From assembly GCA_031761405.1 (NCBI GenBank), contig JASEVX010000013.1:41353653-41417652 (forward strand): DNA of 64,000 nt. Reading direction: 5' to 3'. This DNA is from Serripes groenlandicus (Eukaryota; Mollusca; Bivalvia; Cardiida; Cardiidae). The number at the start of each line of letters is the position of its first letter. The first letter of the stretch is position 1. Under the pieces are notes generated by a model. The model had not been told where the DNA came from, ran no database searches, and worked only from the letters and a program-made list of their open reading frames with translations. This document shows, one piece after another, positions 33,341-44,717 of this stretch. Both the position numbers and the translations under genes were made by a program.

Positions 33341-33608
33341 TGTTTATCGAAGGATCATTACTACTTAATGAACAGTCGCCTTAGCTGAAAGCATGCTGAA
33401 AACTAAATGAAAACAAAACATCTTGTTTGCTTTGAAAAATATACGAGTGTATATCCACCTTCACAATTGGAAAGCTTAGTTTTGATAAACGGTTAAACGA
33501 ATTGTTGAAAATGTGATACATTGTTCAATATGAGTCAGTTCTGCTCTTTCCATTTTATTTTAAAAAGTCTAATGCAGCAGATGCGTTCAAAATCGTGTAT
33601 ATCCCATG

Positions 33609-36600
33609 TTAACCCTTTCCCTCATACGACAATTCTGCAGCAGACGACTTTGAACATATTTTGTCAGATGGATAACCTATGACTAAAAGTGGAAAACATT
33701 GTGACAAAAGGAGAAATTGCACGTTTTGTGCAATTTCTTCTTTTGTCACTATGTTTTCAAAACGCCGTCTCCTTTAACCCTTTCCCTCATACGACAATTC
33801 TGCAGCAGACGACTTTGAACATATTTTGTCAGATGGATAACCTATGACTAAAAGTGGAAAACATTGTGACAAAAGGAGAAATTGCACGTTCTGTGCAATT
33901 TCTTCTTTTTTTTCACTATGTTTTCAAAACGCCGTCTCCTTTAACCCTTTCCCTCATATGACAATTCTGCAGCAGACGACTTTGAACGTATTTTGTCAGA
34001 TGGATAACCTATGACTAAAAGTGGAAAACATGTGACAAAAGGAGAAATTGCACGTTCTGTGCAATTTCTTCTTTTTTTTCACTATGTTTTCAAAACGCCG
34101 TCTCCTTTAACCCTTTCCCTCATACGACAATTCTGCAGCAGACGACTTTGAACATATTTTGTCAGATGGATAACCTATGACTAAAAGTGGAAAACATAGT
34201 GACAAAAGGAGAAATTGCACGTTTTGTGCAATTTCTTCTTTTGTCACTATGTTTTCAAAACGCCGTCTTCTTTAACCCTTTCCCTCATACGACAATTCTG
34301 CAGCAGACGACTTTGAACATATTTTGTCAGATGGATAACCTATGACTAAAAGTGGAAAACATGTGACAAAAGGAGAAATTGCACGTTCTGTGCAATTTCG
34401 TCTTTTGTCACTATGTTTTCAAAACGCCGTCTCCTTTAACCCTTTCCCTCATATGACAATTCTGCAGCAGACGACTTTGAACATATTTTGTCAGATGGAT
34501 AACCTATGACTAAAAGTGGAAAACATTGTGACAAAAGGAGAAATTGCACGTTCTGTGCAATTTCTTCTTTTGTCACTATGTTTTCAAAACGCCGTCTCCT
34601 TTAACCCTTTCCCTCATATGACAATTCTGCAGCAGACGACTTTGAACATATTTTGTCAGATGGATAACCTATGACTAAAAGTGGAAAACATGTGACAAAA
34701 GGAGAAATTGCACGTTCTGTGCAATTTCTTCTTTTTTTTCACTATGTTTTCAAAACGCCGTCTCCTTTAACCCTTTCCCTTATATGACAATTCTGCAGCA
34801 GACGACTTTGAACATATTTTGTCAGATGGATAACCTATGACTAAAAGTGGAAAACATGTGACAAAAGGAGAAATTGCACGTTCTGTGCAATTTCTTCTTT
34901 TTTTTCACTATGTTTTCAAAACGCCGTCTCCTTTAACCCTTTCCCTCATACGACAATTCTGCAGCAGACGACTTTGAACGTATTTTGTCAGATGGATAAC
35001 CTATGACTAAAAGTGGAAAACATTGTGACAAAAGGAGAAATTGCACGTTCTGTGCAATTTCTTCTTTTGTCACTATGTTTTCAAAACGCCGTCTCCTTTA
35101 ACCCGTTCCCTCATACGACAATTCTGCAACAGACGACTTTGAACATATTTTGTCAGATGGATAACCTATGACTAAAAGTGGAAAACATTTGACAAAAGGA
35201 GAAATTGCACGTTCTGTGCAATTTCTTCTTTTTTTTCCACTATGTTTTCAAAACGCCGTATCCTTTAAACCTTTCCCTCATATGACAATTCTGCAGCAGA
35301 CGAATTTGAACATATTTTGTCAGATGGATAACCTATGACTAAAAGTGGAAAACATGTGACAAAAGGAGAAATTGCACGTTCTGTGCAATTTCTTCTTTTT
35401 TTTCACTATGTTTTCAAAACGCCGTCTCCTTTAACCCTTTCCCTTATATGACAATTCTGCAGCAGACGACTTTGAACATATTTTGTCAGATGGATAACCT
35501 ATGACTAAAAGTGGAAAACATGTGACAAAAGGAGAAATTGCACGTTCTGTGCAATTTCTTCTTTTTTTTCACTATGTTTTCAAAACGCCGTCTCCTTTAA
35601 CCCTTTCCCTCATACGACAATTCTGCAGCAGACGACTTTGAACGCATTTTGTCAGATGGATAACCTATGACTAAAAGTGGAAAACATTGTGACAAAAGGA
35701 GAAATTGCACGTTCTGTGCAATTTCTTCTTTTGTCACTATGTTTTCAAAACGCCGTCTCCTTTAACCCTTTCCATCATACGACAATTCTGCAGCAGACGA
35801 CTTTGAACATAATTTGTCAGATGGATAACCTATGACTAAAAGTGGAAAACATGTGACAAAAGGAGAAATTGCACGTTCTGTGCAATTTCTTCTTTTTTTT
35901 TCACTATGTTTTCAAAACGCCGTCTCCTTTAAACCTTTCCCTCATATGACAATTCTGCAGCAGACGACTTTGAACATATTTTGTCAGATGGATAACCTAT
36001 GACTAAAAGTGGAAAACATGTGACAAAAGGAGAAATTGCACGTTCTGTGCAATTTCTTCTTTTTTTTCACTATGTTTTCAAAACGCCGTCTCCTTTAACC
36101 CTTTCCCTCATACGACAATTCTGCAGCAGACGACTTTGAACGTATTTTGTCAGATGGATAACCTATGACTAAAAGTGGAAAACATTGTGACAAAAGGAGA
36201 AATTGCACGTTCTGTGCAATTTCTTCTTTTGTCACTATGTTTTCAAAACGCCGTCTCCTTTAACCCTTTCCATCATACGACAATTCTGCAGCAGACGACT
36301 TTGAACATAATTTGTCAGATGGATAACCTATGACTAAAAGTGGAAAACATGTGACAAAAGGAGAAATTGCACGTTCTGTGCAATTTCTTCTTTTTTTTCC
36401 ACTATGTTTTCAAAACGCCGTCTCCTTTAAACCTTTCCCTCATATGACAATTCTGCAGCAGACGACTTTGAACATATTTTGTCAGATGGATAACCTATGA
36501 CTAAAAGTGGAAAACATGTGACAAAAGGAGAAATTGAACGTTCTGTGCAATTTCTTCTTTTGTCACTATGTTTTCAAAACGCCGTCTCCTTTAACCCTTT

Positions 36601-37739
36601 CCCTCATATGACAATTCTGCAGCAGACGACTTTGAACATATTTTGTCAGATGGATAACCTATGACTAAAAGTGGAAAACATTGTGACAAAAGGAGAAATT
36701 GCACTTTCTTCTTTTGTCACTATGTTTTCAAAACGCCGTCTCCTTTAACCCTTTCCCTCATATGACAATTCTGCAGCAGACGACTTTGAACATATTTTGT
36801 CAGATGGATAACCTATGACTAAAAGTGGAAAACATGTGACAAAAGGAGAAATTGCACGTTCTGTGCAATTTCTTCTTTTTTTTCACTATGTTTTCAAAAC
36901 GCCGTCTACTTTAACCCTTTCCCTTATATGACAATTCTGCAGCAGACGACTTTGAACATATTTTGTCAGATGGATAACCTATGACTAAAAGTGGAAAACA
37001 TGTGACAAAAGGAGAAATGGCACGTTCTGTGCAATTTCTTCTTTTTTTTCACTATGTTTTCAAAACGCCGTCTCCTTTAACCCTTTCCCTCATACGACAA
37101 TTCTGCAGCAGACGACTTTGAACGTATTTTGTCAGATGGATAACCTATGACTAAAAGTGGAAAACATTGTGACAAAAGGAGAAATTGCACGTTCTGTGCA
37201 ATTTCTTCTTTTGTCACTATATTTTCAAAACGCCGTCTCCTTTAACCCTTTCCCTCATACGACAATTCTGCAGCAGACGACTTTGAACATATTTTGTCAG
37301 ATGGATAACCTATGACTAAAAGTGGAAAACATGTGACAAAAGGAGAAATTGCACGTTCTGTGCAATTTCTTCTTTTGTCACTATGTTTTCAAAACGCCGT
37401 CTCCTTTAACCCTTTCCCTCATACGACAATTCTGCAGCAGACGACTTTGAACATATTTTGTCAGATGGATAACCTATGACTAAAAGTGGAAAACATTGTG
37501 ACAAAAGGAGAAATTGCACGTTCTGTGCAATTGTTTCTTTTGTCACTATATTTTCAAAACGCCGTCTCCTTTAACCCTTTCCCTCATACGACAATTCTGC
37601 AGCAGACGACTTTGAACATATTTTGTCAGATGGATAACCTATGACTAAAAGTGGAAAACATTGTGACAAAAGGAGAAATTGCACGTTTTGTGCAATTTCT
37701 TCTTTTGTTACTATGTTTTCAAAACGCCGTCTCCTTTAA
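33609..37739. repeat. tandem array of 25 hairpin MITE units, about 165 bp each, joined by TTAA
   Basis: Unit starts (AACCCTTTCC) lie at 33611, 33776, 33943, 34109, 34274 and so on to 37573, spaced 164-168 bp, with one unit of 155. Each unit holds TTAACCCTTTCCCTCATACG, CTGCAGCAGACGACTTTGAA, GATGGATAACCTATGACTAA and a strong hairpin (GTGACAAAAGGAGAAATTGC, loop, GCAATTTCTTCTTTTGTCAC), ending GCCGTCTCCT before the next TTAA. The array is closed by TTAA at both ends (33609-33612 and 37736-37739). Variant order shows higher-order copying: four-unit blocks of about 664 bp (34603 and 35267) and three-unit blocks of about 498 bp (35764 and 36262). Frames in it are not genes. Confidence 0.95.
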
Positions 37740-37894
37740 GGATTATTTTCTTGACAAATCAATTATTTATTTTATAAATATGAGCCGTTCAACGAGAAAA
37801 CCAACATTATTGAATCTGCGTAATGTTTCGAACCAGGCTAATGCAGGCCGACACATTCCGTTTCAGGGGAATAAAGGTATAGAGCAATGATTCG

Positions 37895-38030
37895 TGAAAC
37901 AGACAATACACAGGATGGGAAAAGTGTTTGTTCGGGTTAGCCTGAGTAGCATGCTTAGGATGATCCGGATCGATACTTTACGCAGAGTCCATAATGTTGG
38001 TTTTCTCGTGGAACGGCTGATATGTATATC
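37895..38030. repeat. diverged copy of 32560-32675
   Basis: Both stretches read GGATCGATAC, TACGCAGAGTC or TATGCAGAGTC, ATAATGT, GTTTTCTC and TGGAACGGCT in the same order. The MITE array lies between the two copies. Confidence 0.6.
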
Positions 38031-38254
38031 TTAATTAGACTTAACTAATCACGTTTGTCCATTATTTTAACAGAACTGAGGAGTCCCAAGATGTCCCGCT
38101 CTTAACCATTTCTGTGTGTATATTAGTGTATATCCAACCATGAACTGTCATGCGTAAAGTTGAAATTTAAACTGTTCTGGTCTGTTCTGTTCTTATAGCT
38201 CATGCTTTAGCCGGTCTTATAAACAATGTACAGTGTAGATCAAGATTTTTGATT

Positions 38255-38510
38255 GATTGATACATTGACGTTTTACACCTTTGTCAATAATGTGTTAGTT
38301 ATATCACGGCACTTCCTGGGTGAGGTATCAGTTATACTCGTCCATTCATCCGGACACAAGCCATTCAGCCGTAATGCTATCCCCGCAATCCTGAGCGCTA
38401 CCCGCCATTATTACTTTTTCTAAAGTATTTTGTATGACCCGGCACGGGGATCGAACCCACGACCTCCCGCACCGAGGCGGACGCTCCCCCACTACACCAC
38501 CGAGACGTTC
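38255..38510 (-). mobile_element. tRNA-derived SINE, unexpanded relative of the 55.8-60.3 kb array
   Basis: On the + strand it reads GATTGATTGATACATTGACG, TTATATCACGGCACTTCCTG, GAGGTATCAGTTATACTCGT, CCATTCATCCGGACACAAGC, CATTCAGCCGTAATGCTATC, CCCGCAATCCTGAGC, then the head GGGGATCGAACCCACGACCT and CACTACACCACCGAGACG. The middle part occurs once here and 58 times at 55835-60134. Confidence 0.85.
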
Positions 38511-38669
38511 GAATTAAGAACTACCGGCTCTTTATAAGCCATTTGTACTTTGTCATGTAGTAGAATCACGATAACTGAGATTGTAAACCTTTTCCCACCA
38601 CAACAAATCTGCAGCAGACGACTTCGAACATGTCTACTTAAAAATATCGGAAATCTTTATAATTGTAGG

Positions 38670-40186
38670 TACAAGAAAAAGTTGATGCAACGCATCAATG
38701 TCGCCGGATATCCATAGTGCAGTTATGCATAACACTAACATTATAGTAGTTGAATAAACAGTTATCAACTGAGGGGCATATTGGAACATCAGGGGTGGGG
38801 TCAAGTGAAAATGTATCATAACTTGCATTGTTTTGTCAACGAAGTGAATGATAATTGAAGCCTTTCATTGTTTATGATCAATCTCCATTCCAAAGTAGGT
38901 TGACCATACACACAACCAACTAATTATTGATCATAAACAGTAATGGAAATGAGTAATTTTGCCAATCATTAGTCTTACTAGTTAGTATGTATACAGTGCT
39001 TTCATTAAGGAATAATTAATACACTTTTCAAGATGTTTGTCAGAATATTTGAATTTTATTATTTTCAATAAAACCACAAAACAGACAATTTAGGATTTGC
39101 ATGCAATAGCACGTCATTTTACCTTTCCTCTTTTAAAGTCAACAGTGGACAATCTATTTTTAAAACAATGAGATAAGGGTTAAATCGCTGAAGACATGAG
39201 TTTTCTCTTTTTTCTCAAAATGATATTAGCTTAGCATCCTAATTATATCATACTTTAACAAATGTTGAAATGTAGTCCAATATTTATAAATGAGACCACC
39301 TTCGAAATATAATATCAGCTAAACAGTTAAATCTCATTGAAATTGTTGTATAATTTAAACTTAGTTTCGAACATAAACTTAGCCCTACAACATGTTAATT
39401 TATTTTAATTCTTTCCTTCCTTTTTTATAATGAAAACAACAAACTACTCATGTTTTAAAATCATATTATGATGAGCGCCCTTGTGTCAATGATGCATAAC
39501 AATATGCAGATTGGAAGCAATATGCCTTTAGGGAATTAAATGACACATTTAAAATTGTCAAGGACGAAATAATTGTGTACGAAAGACCCGATTCTTTCTT
39601 ATTCGCAGAGGTGTCGTTCTTGAAACTCTCTTTATAGGCAGAGAGTGTTCGTTCAAAGTCATTTTTCCATTAAAACCAGTTTTATCTCGGTTTATTCTTT
39701 TCTTCATTTGTTTCGAACCAAATAAACATTTTAAATCACCTATAATTTACTATTTGTAAGTGAGGGTAAAGAGCGGCTCTCTGCAAAGGAGATTGATCTA
39801 CGCAGTTGGTATTCGCGAGTCACGCAGGTGCGCGTAAGTAAACAAATTAGACTGCGACGTAAAGGTTTGTAGTTATCGAATTTTGATTACATGTAGTATA
39901 TAGTGTAAAATAAAGTATACCAGTCTAGCTAATAGGGACTGTTTTGTCTTCGTAAATAAAACAAAAAAACATAAATGCGAGTCAAAATAAAGAAACTGAA
40001 AATACCTAAAACATCGGAATATTTATTTCATTTTAGATGTGTCATTACTTAGTGTTTTTAAACAAACACAATTGTAATATGTTCAAGACATCTAAATGTG
40101 TTTCTTTCTAATAATAATCCCCCCTCCCATGTGATTTCAGAAAACCTATTAAAAATAGAAGTCGTGGGCTTCTGCCCGGCGACTAA
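38670..40186. repeat. 1.5-kb unit of a head-to-tail duplication, copy 1
   Basis: It starts ACAAGAAAAAGTTGATGCAA, CGCATCAATGTCGCCGG and ends GAAGTCGTGGGCTTCTGCCC, GGCGACTAA. The start and end carry an inverted pair (GTCGCCGG/CCGGCGAC), and the end is a GC hairpin followed by CTAA, a Helitron-like 3' signature. Non-coding; no ORF above 70 codons was seen. Confidence 0.8.
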
Positions 40187-41923
40187 CAAGAGAAAATTGA
40201 TGCAACGCATCAATGTCGCCGGATATCCATAGTGCAGTTATGCATAACACTAATATTATAGTAGTTGAATAAACAGTTATCAACTGAGGGGCATATTGGA
40301 ACATCAGGGGTGGGGTCAAGTGAAAATGTATCATAACTTGCATTGTTTTGTCAACGAAGTGAATGATAATTGAAGCCTTTCATTCTTTATGATCAATCTC
40401 CATTCCAAAGTAGGTTGACCATACACACAACCAACTAATTATTGATCATAAACAGTAATGGAAATGAGTAATCTTGCCAATCATTAGTCTTAGTATGTAT
40501 ACAGTGCTTTCATTAAGGAATACTTATAAGATTTGTGAATTCCACATACACTTTTCAAGATGTTTGTCAGAATATTTGAATTTTATTATTTTTCAATAAA
40601 ACCACAAAACAGACAATTTAGGATTTGCATGCAGTAGCACGTCATTTTACCTTTCCTCTTTTAAAGTCAACAGTGGACACCTTTGCAGCAATGTACTTTT
40701 AAAACAATGAGATAAGGGTTAAATCGCTGAAGACATAAGTTTTCTCTTTTTCTCAAAATGATATTAGCTTAGCATCCTAATTATATCATACTTTAACAAA
40801 TGTTGAAATGTAGTCCAATATTTATAAATTAGACCACCTTCGAAATATAATATCAACTAAACAGTTAAATCTCATGGAAATTGTTGTATAATTTAAACTT
40901 AATTTCGAACATAAACTTAGCCCTACAACATGTTAATTTATTTTAATTATTTCCTTCCTTTTTTATAATGAAAACAACAAACTACTCATGTTTTAAAATT
41001 ATATTATGATGTGCGCCCTTGTGTCAATGATGCATAACAATATGCAGATCGGAATATGCCTTTAGGGAATTAAATGACACATTTAAAATTGTCAAGGACG
41101 AAATAATTTTGTACGAAAGACCCGATTCTTTCTTATTCGCAGAGGTGTCGTTCTTGAAACTCTCTTTATAGGCAGAGAGTGTTCGTTCCAAGTCATTTTT
41201 CCGTTAAAACCAGTTTTATCTCGGTTTGTTCTTTTCTTCATTTGTTTCGATCCAAATAAGTATTTTAAATCACCTATAATTTACTATTTGTAAGTGAGTG
41301 AAACATGCTAACCAACCTTTTCTCATCCTCAAGGGGGAGTTTCATAATCTCAAAGTGGGGGATTGGGGTTTGAAGGGGGAGATTTTCAGCGCCATGAATT
41401 TAACAGTAGAAATGTTCACAATAGAACGGAATTTAGATAACTATGCAGGGATACATGTACAATACTTTCAATATTTAATTAAAAAGACTCATTTTGAGAA
41501 TGTTTTCTATTAAACAGATTATTTTCAACTGTATATTAGCATTTAAGTATTATTTTGGCATGTTTTCAAATCTGTCCTTTAATATTTAGAAATGTTTTAA
41601 CTGTGGTTAACTAGAAAATCACGCAAGTTGTCTGTTATGTCAAAGACTTTCATATTACATCCAAGAAAATAAAAATATTAACAACATTTTAATTTATAGA
41701 CATACTTTTGAATGAAAAACACGGCTTCCAATGGAATAAAGACACATGGAGAAGAAATATACATGTACATGTATTAATCATTTAGTTGAGCTACACACAT
41801 TGTTTTGAACTTGTTGAAAGAAAGGGCCTTTTATCAGTGACAAGATGTTAAAAAGGTGATGTTAGAAAATGATTGTTGTAATTTTCAGTACATTTTTTCT
41901 CCTGATTTGTTTTAAAAAAGATA

Positions 41924-41955
<32 letters not shown>

Positions 41956-42475
41956 CGAATTTTCGAAAATCGTGAGTTTCTCCCTCACGATCGTGGGGGT
42001 GGGGTTACGCCCTTCAAATCGTGAGACTCACGATTGAATCTGGAGGGTTGGTAAAGAGCGGCTCTCTGCAAAGGAGATTGATCTACGCAGTTGGTATTCG
42101 CGAGTGACGCAGGTGCGCGTAAGTAAACAAATTAAACTGCGACGTAAAGGTTTGTAGTTATCGACTTTTGATTATATGTAGTATATAGTGTAAAATAAAG
42201 TATAGCAGTCTAGCTAATAGGGACTGTTTTGTCTTCATAAATAAAACAAAAAAAACATAAATGCGAGTCAAAATAAAGAAACTGAAAATACCTAAAACAT
42301 CGGAATATTTATTTCATTTTAGATGTGTCATTACTTAGTGTTTTTAAACAAACATAATTGTAATATGTTCAAGACATCTAAATGTGTTTCTTTCTAATAA
42401 TAATCCCCCCTCCCATGTGATTTCAGAAAACCTATTAAAAATAGAAGTCGCGGGCTCCTGCCCGGCGACTAATAA
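40187..42475. repeat. 1.5-kb unit, copy 2, carrying a 750-bp insert
   Basis: It begins directly after copy 1 (GACTAA/CAAGAGAAAATTGATGC). It is nearly identical to copy 1 apart from scattered substitutions, small indels and the insert at 41299-42047. It ends GAAGTCGCGGGCTCCTGCCC, GGCGACTAA. Confidence 0.8.
41299..42047. mobile_element. 750-bp insert in copy 2
   Basis: Copy 1 reads AAGTGAGGGTAAAGAGCGGC without interruption. Here AAGTGAG is followed by the insert and GGTAAAGAGCGGC resumes. Its ends hold CTAACCAACC and GGGTTGGT in inverted order, with an inner CACGATTTTCGAAAAT-type palindromic zone and a T28-30 run at about 41920-41949. A shortened relative is at 23826-24005. Confidence 0.75.
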
Positions 42476-43035
42476 TTACTTAAAATAGTTGAAAACAGTG
42501 TGGCAAAAGGAGAAATTGCTCGTTTTGAGCAATTTCTCCTTTTGTCATGATGTTATCAAAAGTCGTCAAAATGCGTCTATAGGTGGGAAATGGTTAATAT
42601 CAGATAAAACTAATAGTATTTGTATTCTAAACGGTTTAGCATTATACAAACTTTAAAGGCCGATTTATATTTATAGCTTTCACTTTACTTCTGATAGATA
42701 GTCGAAGAAATGCATTCATTAAATACAATATTCTTTGATAAAATATGGTAAATATGATTACATTTTGACATATAAAGTGTCTAATCATTATTGTTGTTAT
42801 GTTTAATATTTGCTACTATATATATGTATCATTATATTTAATTCAATTTGTATGTCGTGTCTTGCTTACGTTTTGTCAGCATGTTGATGAATTACAAGCT
42901 TGTATAACTGTACGTATTTAGGTAAATATGAACAAGCCTGTACATATGCAATGAAATGAAACTGTTCATATGATCACATGTATATACCAATGTTTTGTTT
43001 TATTATGTTGTACATTTCACTGCTCTATGCTATAC

Positions 43036-43230
43036 CAGAGCTCTAGATAAGGGGCATTTTTCATGTTCTAAAATCCTTATTTGACATTCAAACCCTATGT
43101 TGTTAGTACTCAAAGGAATCGTCTCAGTGAGACGATTCCTTTGAGTACCCACAACATAGGATTTGGTTGAGTAATAAGAGAATAATTGTGGAGAAAAGAG
43201 CTGTTCACTCCCTCTTATCTAGTCCTCTTC
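43036..43230. mobile_element. foldback element 1 with 5-bp target duplication
   Basis: TATAC lies at 43031-43035 and 43231-43235. The ends AGAGCTCTAGATAAGGG and CCCTCTTATCTAGTCCTCT are inverted, and the centre (43093-43160) is a long palindrome (CCTATGTTGT, GTACTCAAAGGAATCGTCTC, then the complement). Non-coding. Confidence 0.75.
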
Positions 43231-43607
43231 TATACTTACCACATTGGTCTATGACCTTCTGGTGAAATTTGAATGAACTTGAGAAACTTAATGATTGACT
43301 AAAGTTGTTATGACTAGGATGATCCGTATTCCACCAATTTGGCAAACAAATGTGGATTTGGGAAGGAAGCTAGTTGCATGAAAAAGAATGATGTGTGAAG
43401 TTTTGGAGCGGGAAAGTCAGGAAATTCACACCGGTATATTTAACTTCCAACCATGATACAACGAAAATAGGGGAATTCTCCATCGCTGAGTAGTTATCGT
43501 TGGAGGTAAAGAGTTTTAATTATATAAAGTGTTAACATTTCGGTTGATCAGGAAATGACATGGACTGTATACTTGAAAATCGTTTATTACTAATTGGCAC
43601 ACAGTTT

Positions 43608-43762
43608 GAATCTTTCCCACATATTAAGATATTCTGACGCAACGGCAGCAGACAACGTTTGAAAAACATTGTGGCAAAATGAGGTGGGGGTTTTTTTTGT
43701 CTTTTTTCCCACGATGTTAAAGTCGTCTGCTGCAAATTTGAAATATGTTGGAAAGGTTTAAA
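43608..43762. mobile_element. hairpin MITE (TTAA family), diverged
   Basis: CAGCAGACAACGTTTGAAAA, ATTGTGGCAAAATGAG and GTCGTCTGCTGCAAATTTGA are the inverted pair. The central hairpin is altered by G and T runs. Confidence 0.55.
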
Positions 43763-43824
43763 CATGAATGTGATACGATATTTTCGAAGGAGTATTATAC
43801 TAGTAATGTGTATCATCTAGTCAA

Positions 43825-44060
43825 TTGATTGATTGATTGGGGTTTAACGCCGTTGTTAACAATTTCTCAGTCATATCACGGCGGCCAGTTCACCTACTCA
43901 TGTGTTTCCTGGTTTTCTCACACCAGTACTCCACACAACAATCTTCCCAAGCAACTGGCTGCTTTTCCACATAGACTTAGCCCATCGGTGAAAGTCGAAT
44001 GACGCATGTCGCAATGACTTTTGTCAAACGTCGGAAAGAAAGTTGGCCGATCCGGGATTG
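43825..44060 (-). mobile_element. tRNA-derived SINE, head-truncated, 14-bp target duplication
   Basis: TATCATCTAGTCAA at 43811-43824 is exactly repeated at 44061-44074. The + strand reads TTGATTGATTGGGGTTTAAC, GCCGTTGTTAACAATTTCTC, AGTCATATCACGGCGGCCAG and ends at GTTGGCCGATCCGGGATTG. The A-box end of the head is missing, so reverse transcription stopped short. Confidence 0.9.
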
Positions 44061-44104
44061 TATCATCTAGTCAAATAGTGGATACAAGTTTTTTGGTTAG
44101 GAGT

Positions 44105-44400
44105 TGAGACAAAATGAGAAATAACTTACTTTGAGCAATTTCTGATCTTCCTACAGTGTTTTCACATAGCTCCAGACAAGGGGCGTTTTGCATGTTCTAA
44201 AATCCTTATCAAACCGTATAACCCTATGATGTAGGTACTCAAAAGAATCGTCTAATTGGGACGATTCTTTTGAGTACCCACATCATAGGGTTTGGTTGTA
44301 TGCTGAGAGATATTGTGGGGAAAAGAGCCATATACCTCTCCTTATCCGGACCTCTGTTTTCATGTGTCATCTACAGCAGAGATACTAGTTCGTTTCCTTC
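44105..44400. mobile_element. foldback element 2 nested in a hairpin MITE remnant
   Basis: The foldback (about 44168-44357) opens AGCTCCAGACAAGGGGC and closes CTCCTTATCCGGACCTCTG. Its central palindrome is ACCCTATGATGT/ACATCATAGGGT at 44221-44292. It separates GAGCAATTTCTGATCTTCCT plus ACAGTGTTTTCA from TTTTCATGTG and CTACAGCAGAGA, which together read as a worn MITE. Confidence 0.65.
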
Positions 44401-44489
44401 AAGGAAGGGATTATAAGTGGTCGGTCTTACAGATATCATAACTCACAACCGTCAGCTTTCCTGTATATTTCAATGCATTTAGGACAGAT

Positions 44490-44717
44490 TTAATTAGCAA
44501 TACTGAGGTTTGTGAGTTCGAACCGCAGCTCGACCAACATTCTTTTAAACGTTTGAGAAAAGTCAGTGCGACACGTGTCATTCGTATTTCACCAATGAGC
44601 TTATTGTCAATGTGGAAAAGCAACCAGTTGCTTAAACAAATTGTTGTTTGGAATACTGGTGTGAGAAGGCCATGAGACACAAGGGTATGGGGGAGTAGCC
44701 GCCGAGATATGAATGAA
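44490..44717 (+). mobile_element. tRNA-derived SINE, diverged
   Basis: The B box GTGAGTTCGAACCGCAGCTC is followed by CGACACGTGTCATTCGTATT, TCACCAATGAGC, GTGGAAAAGCAACCAGTTGC and GCCGCCGAGATATGAATGAA. The A box is worn and the terminal tail is missing where the next repeat begins. Confidence 0.75.

Larger units (their letters stand above)
38588..42597. mobile_element. hairpin MITE split by a 3.8-kb insertion
   Basis: The left half (AAACCTTTTCCCACC, CTGCAGCAGACGACTTCGAA) ends at about 38640. The right half starts at about 42477 and has GGAGAAATTGCTCGTTTTGA, GCAATTTCTCCTTTTGTCAT and the terminus GGGAAATGGTTAA (TTAA 42594-42597). TACTTAAAA occurs at both junctions, consistent with a 9-bp target duplication. 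Confidence 0.7.

Noticed and set aside
33609..37739. CRISPR-like regular repeat spacing
   Set aside because: The whole unit repeats with no variable spacers, the units are transposon-derived, and the genome is eukaryotic.
37651..37890. 79-codon frame with a signal-like hydrophobic stretch (FLLLLLCFQNAV)
   Set aside because: It begins inside the last unit of the MITE array. The hydrophobic run is the translated hairpin arm, and no gene structure follows.
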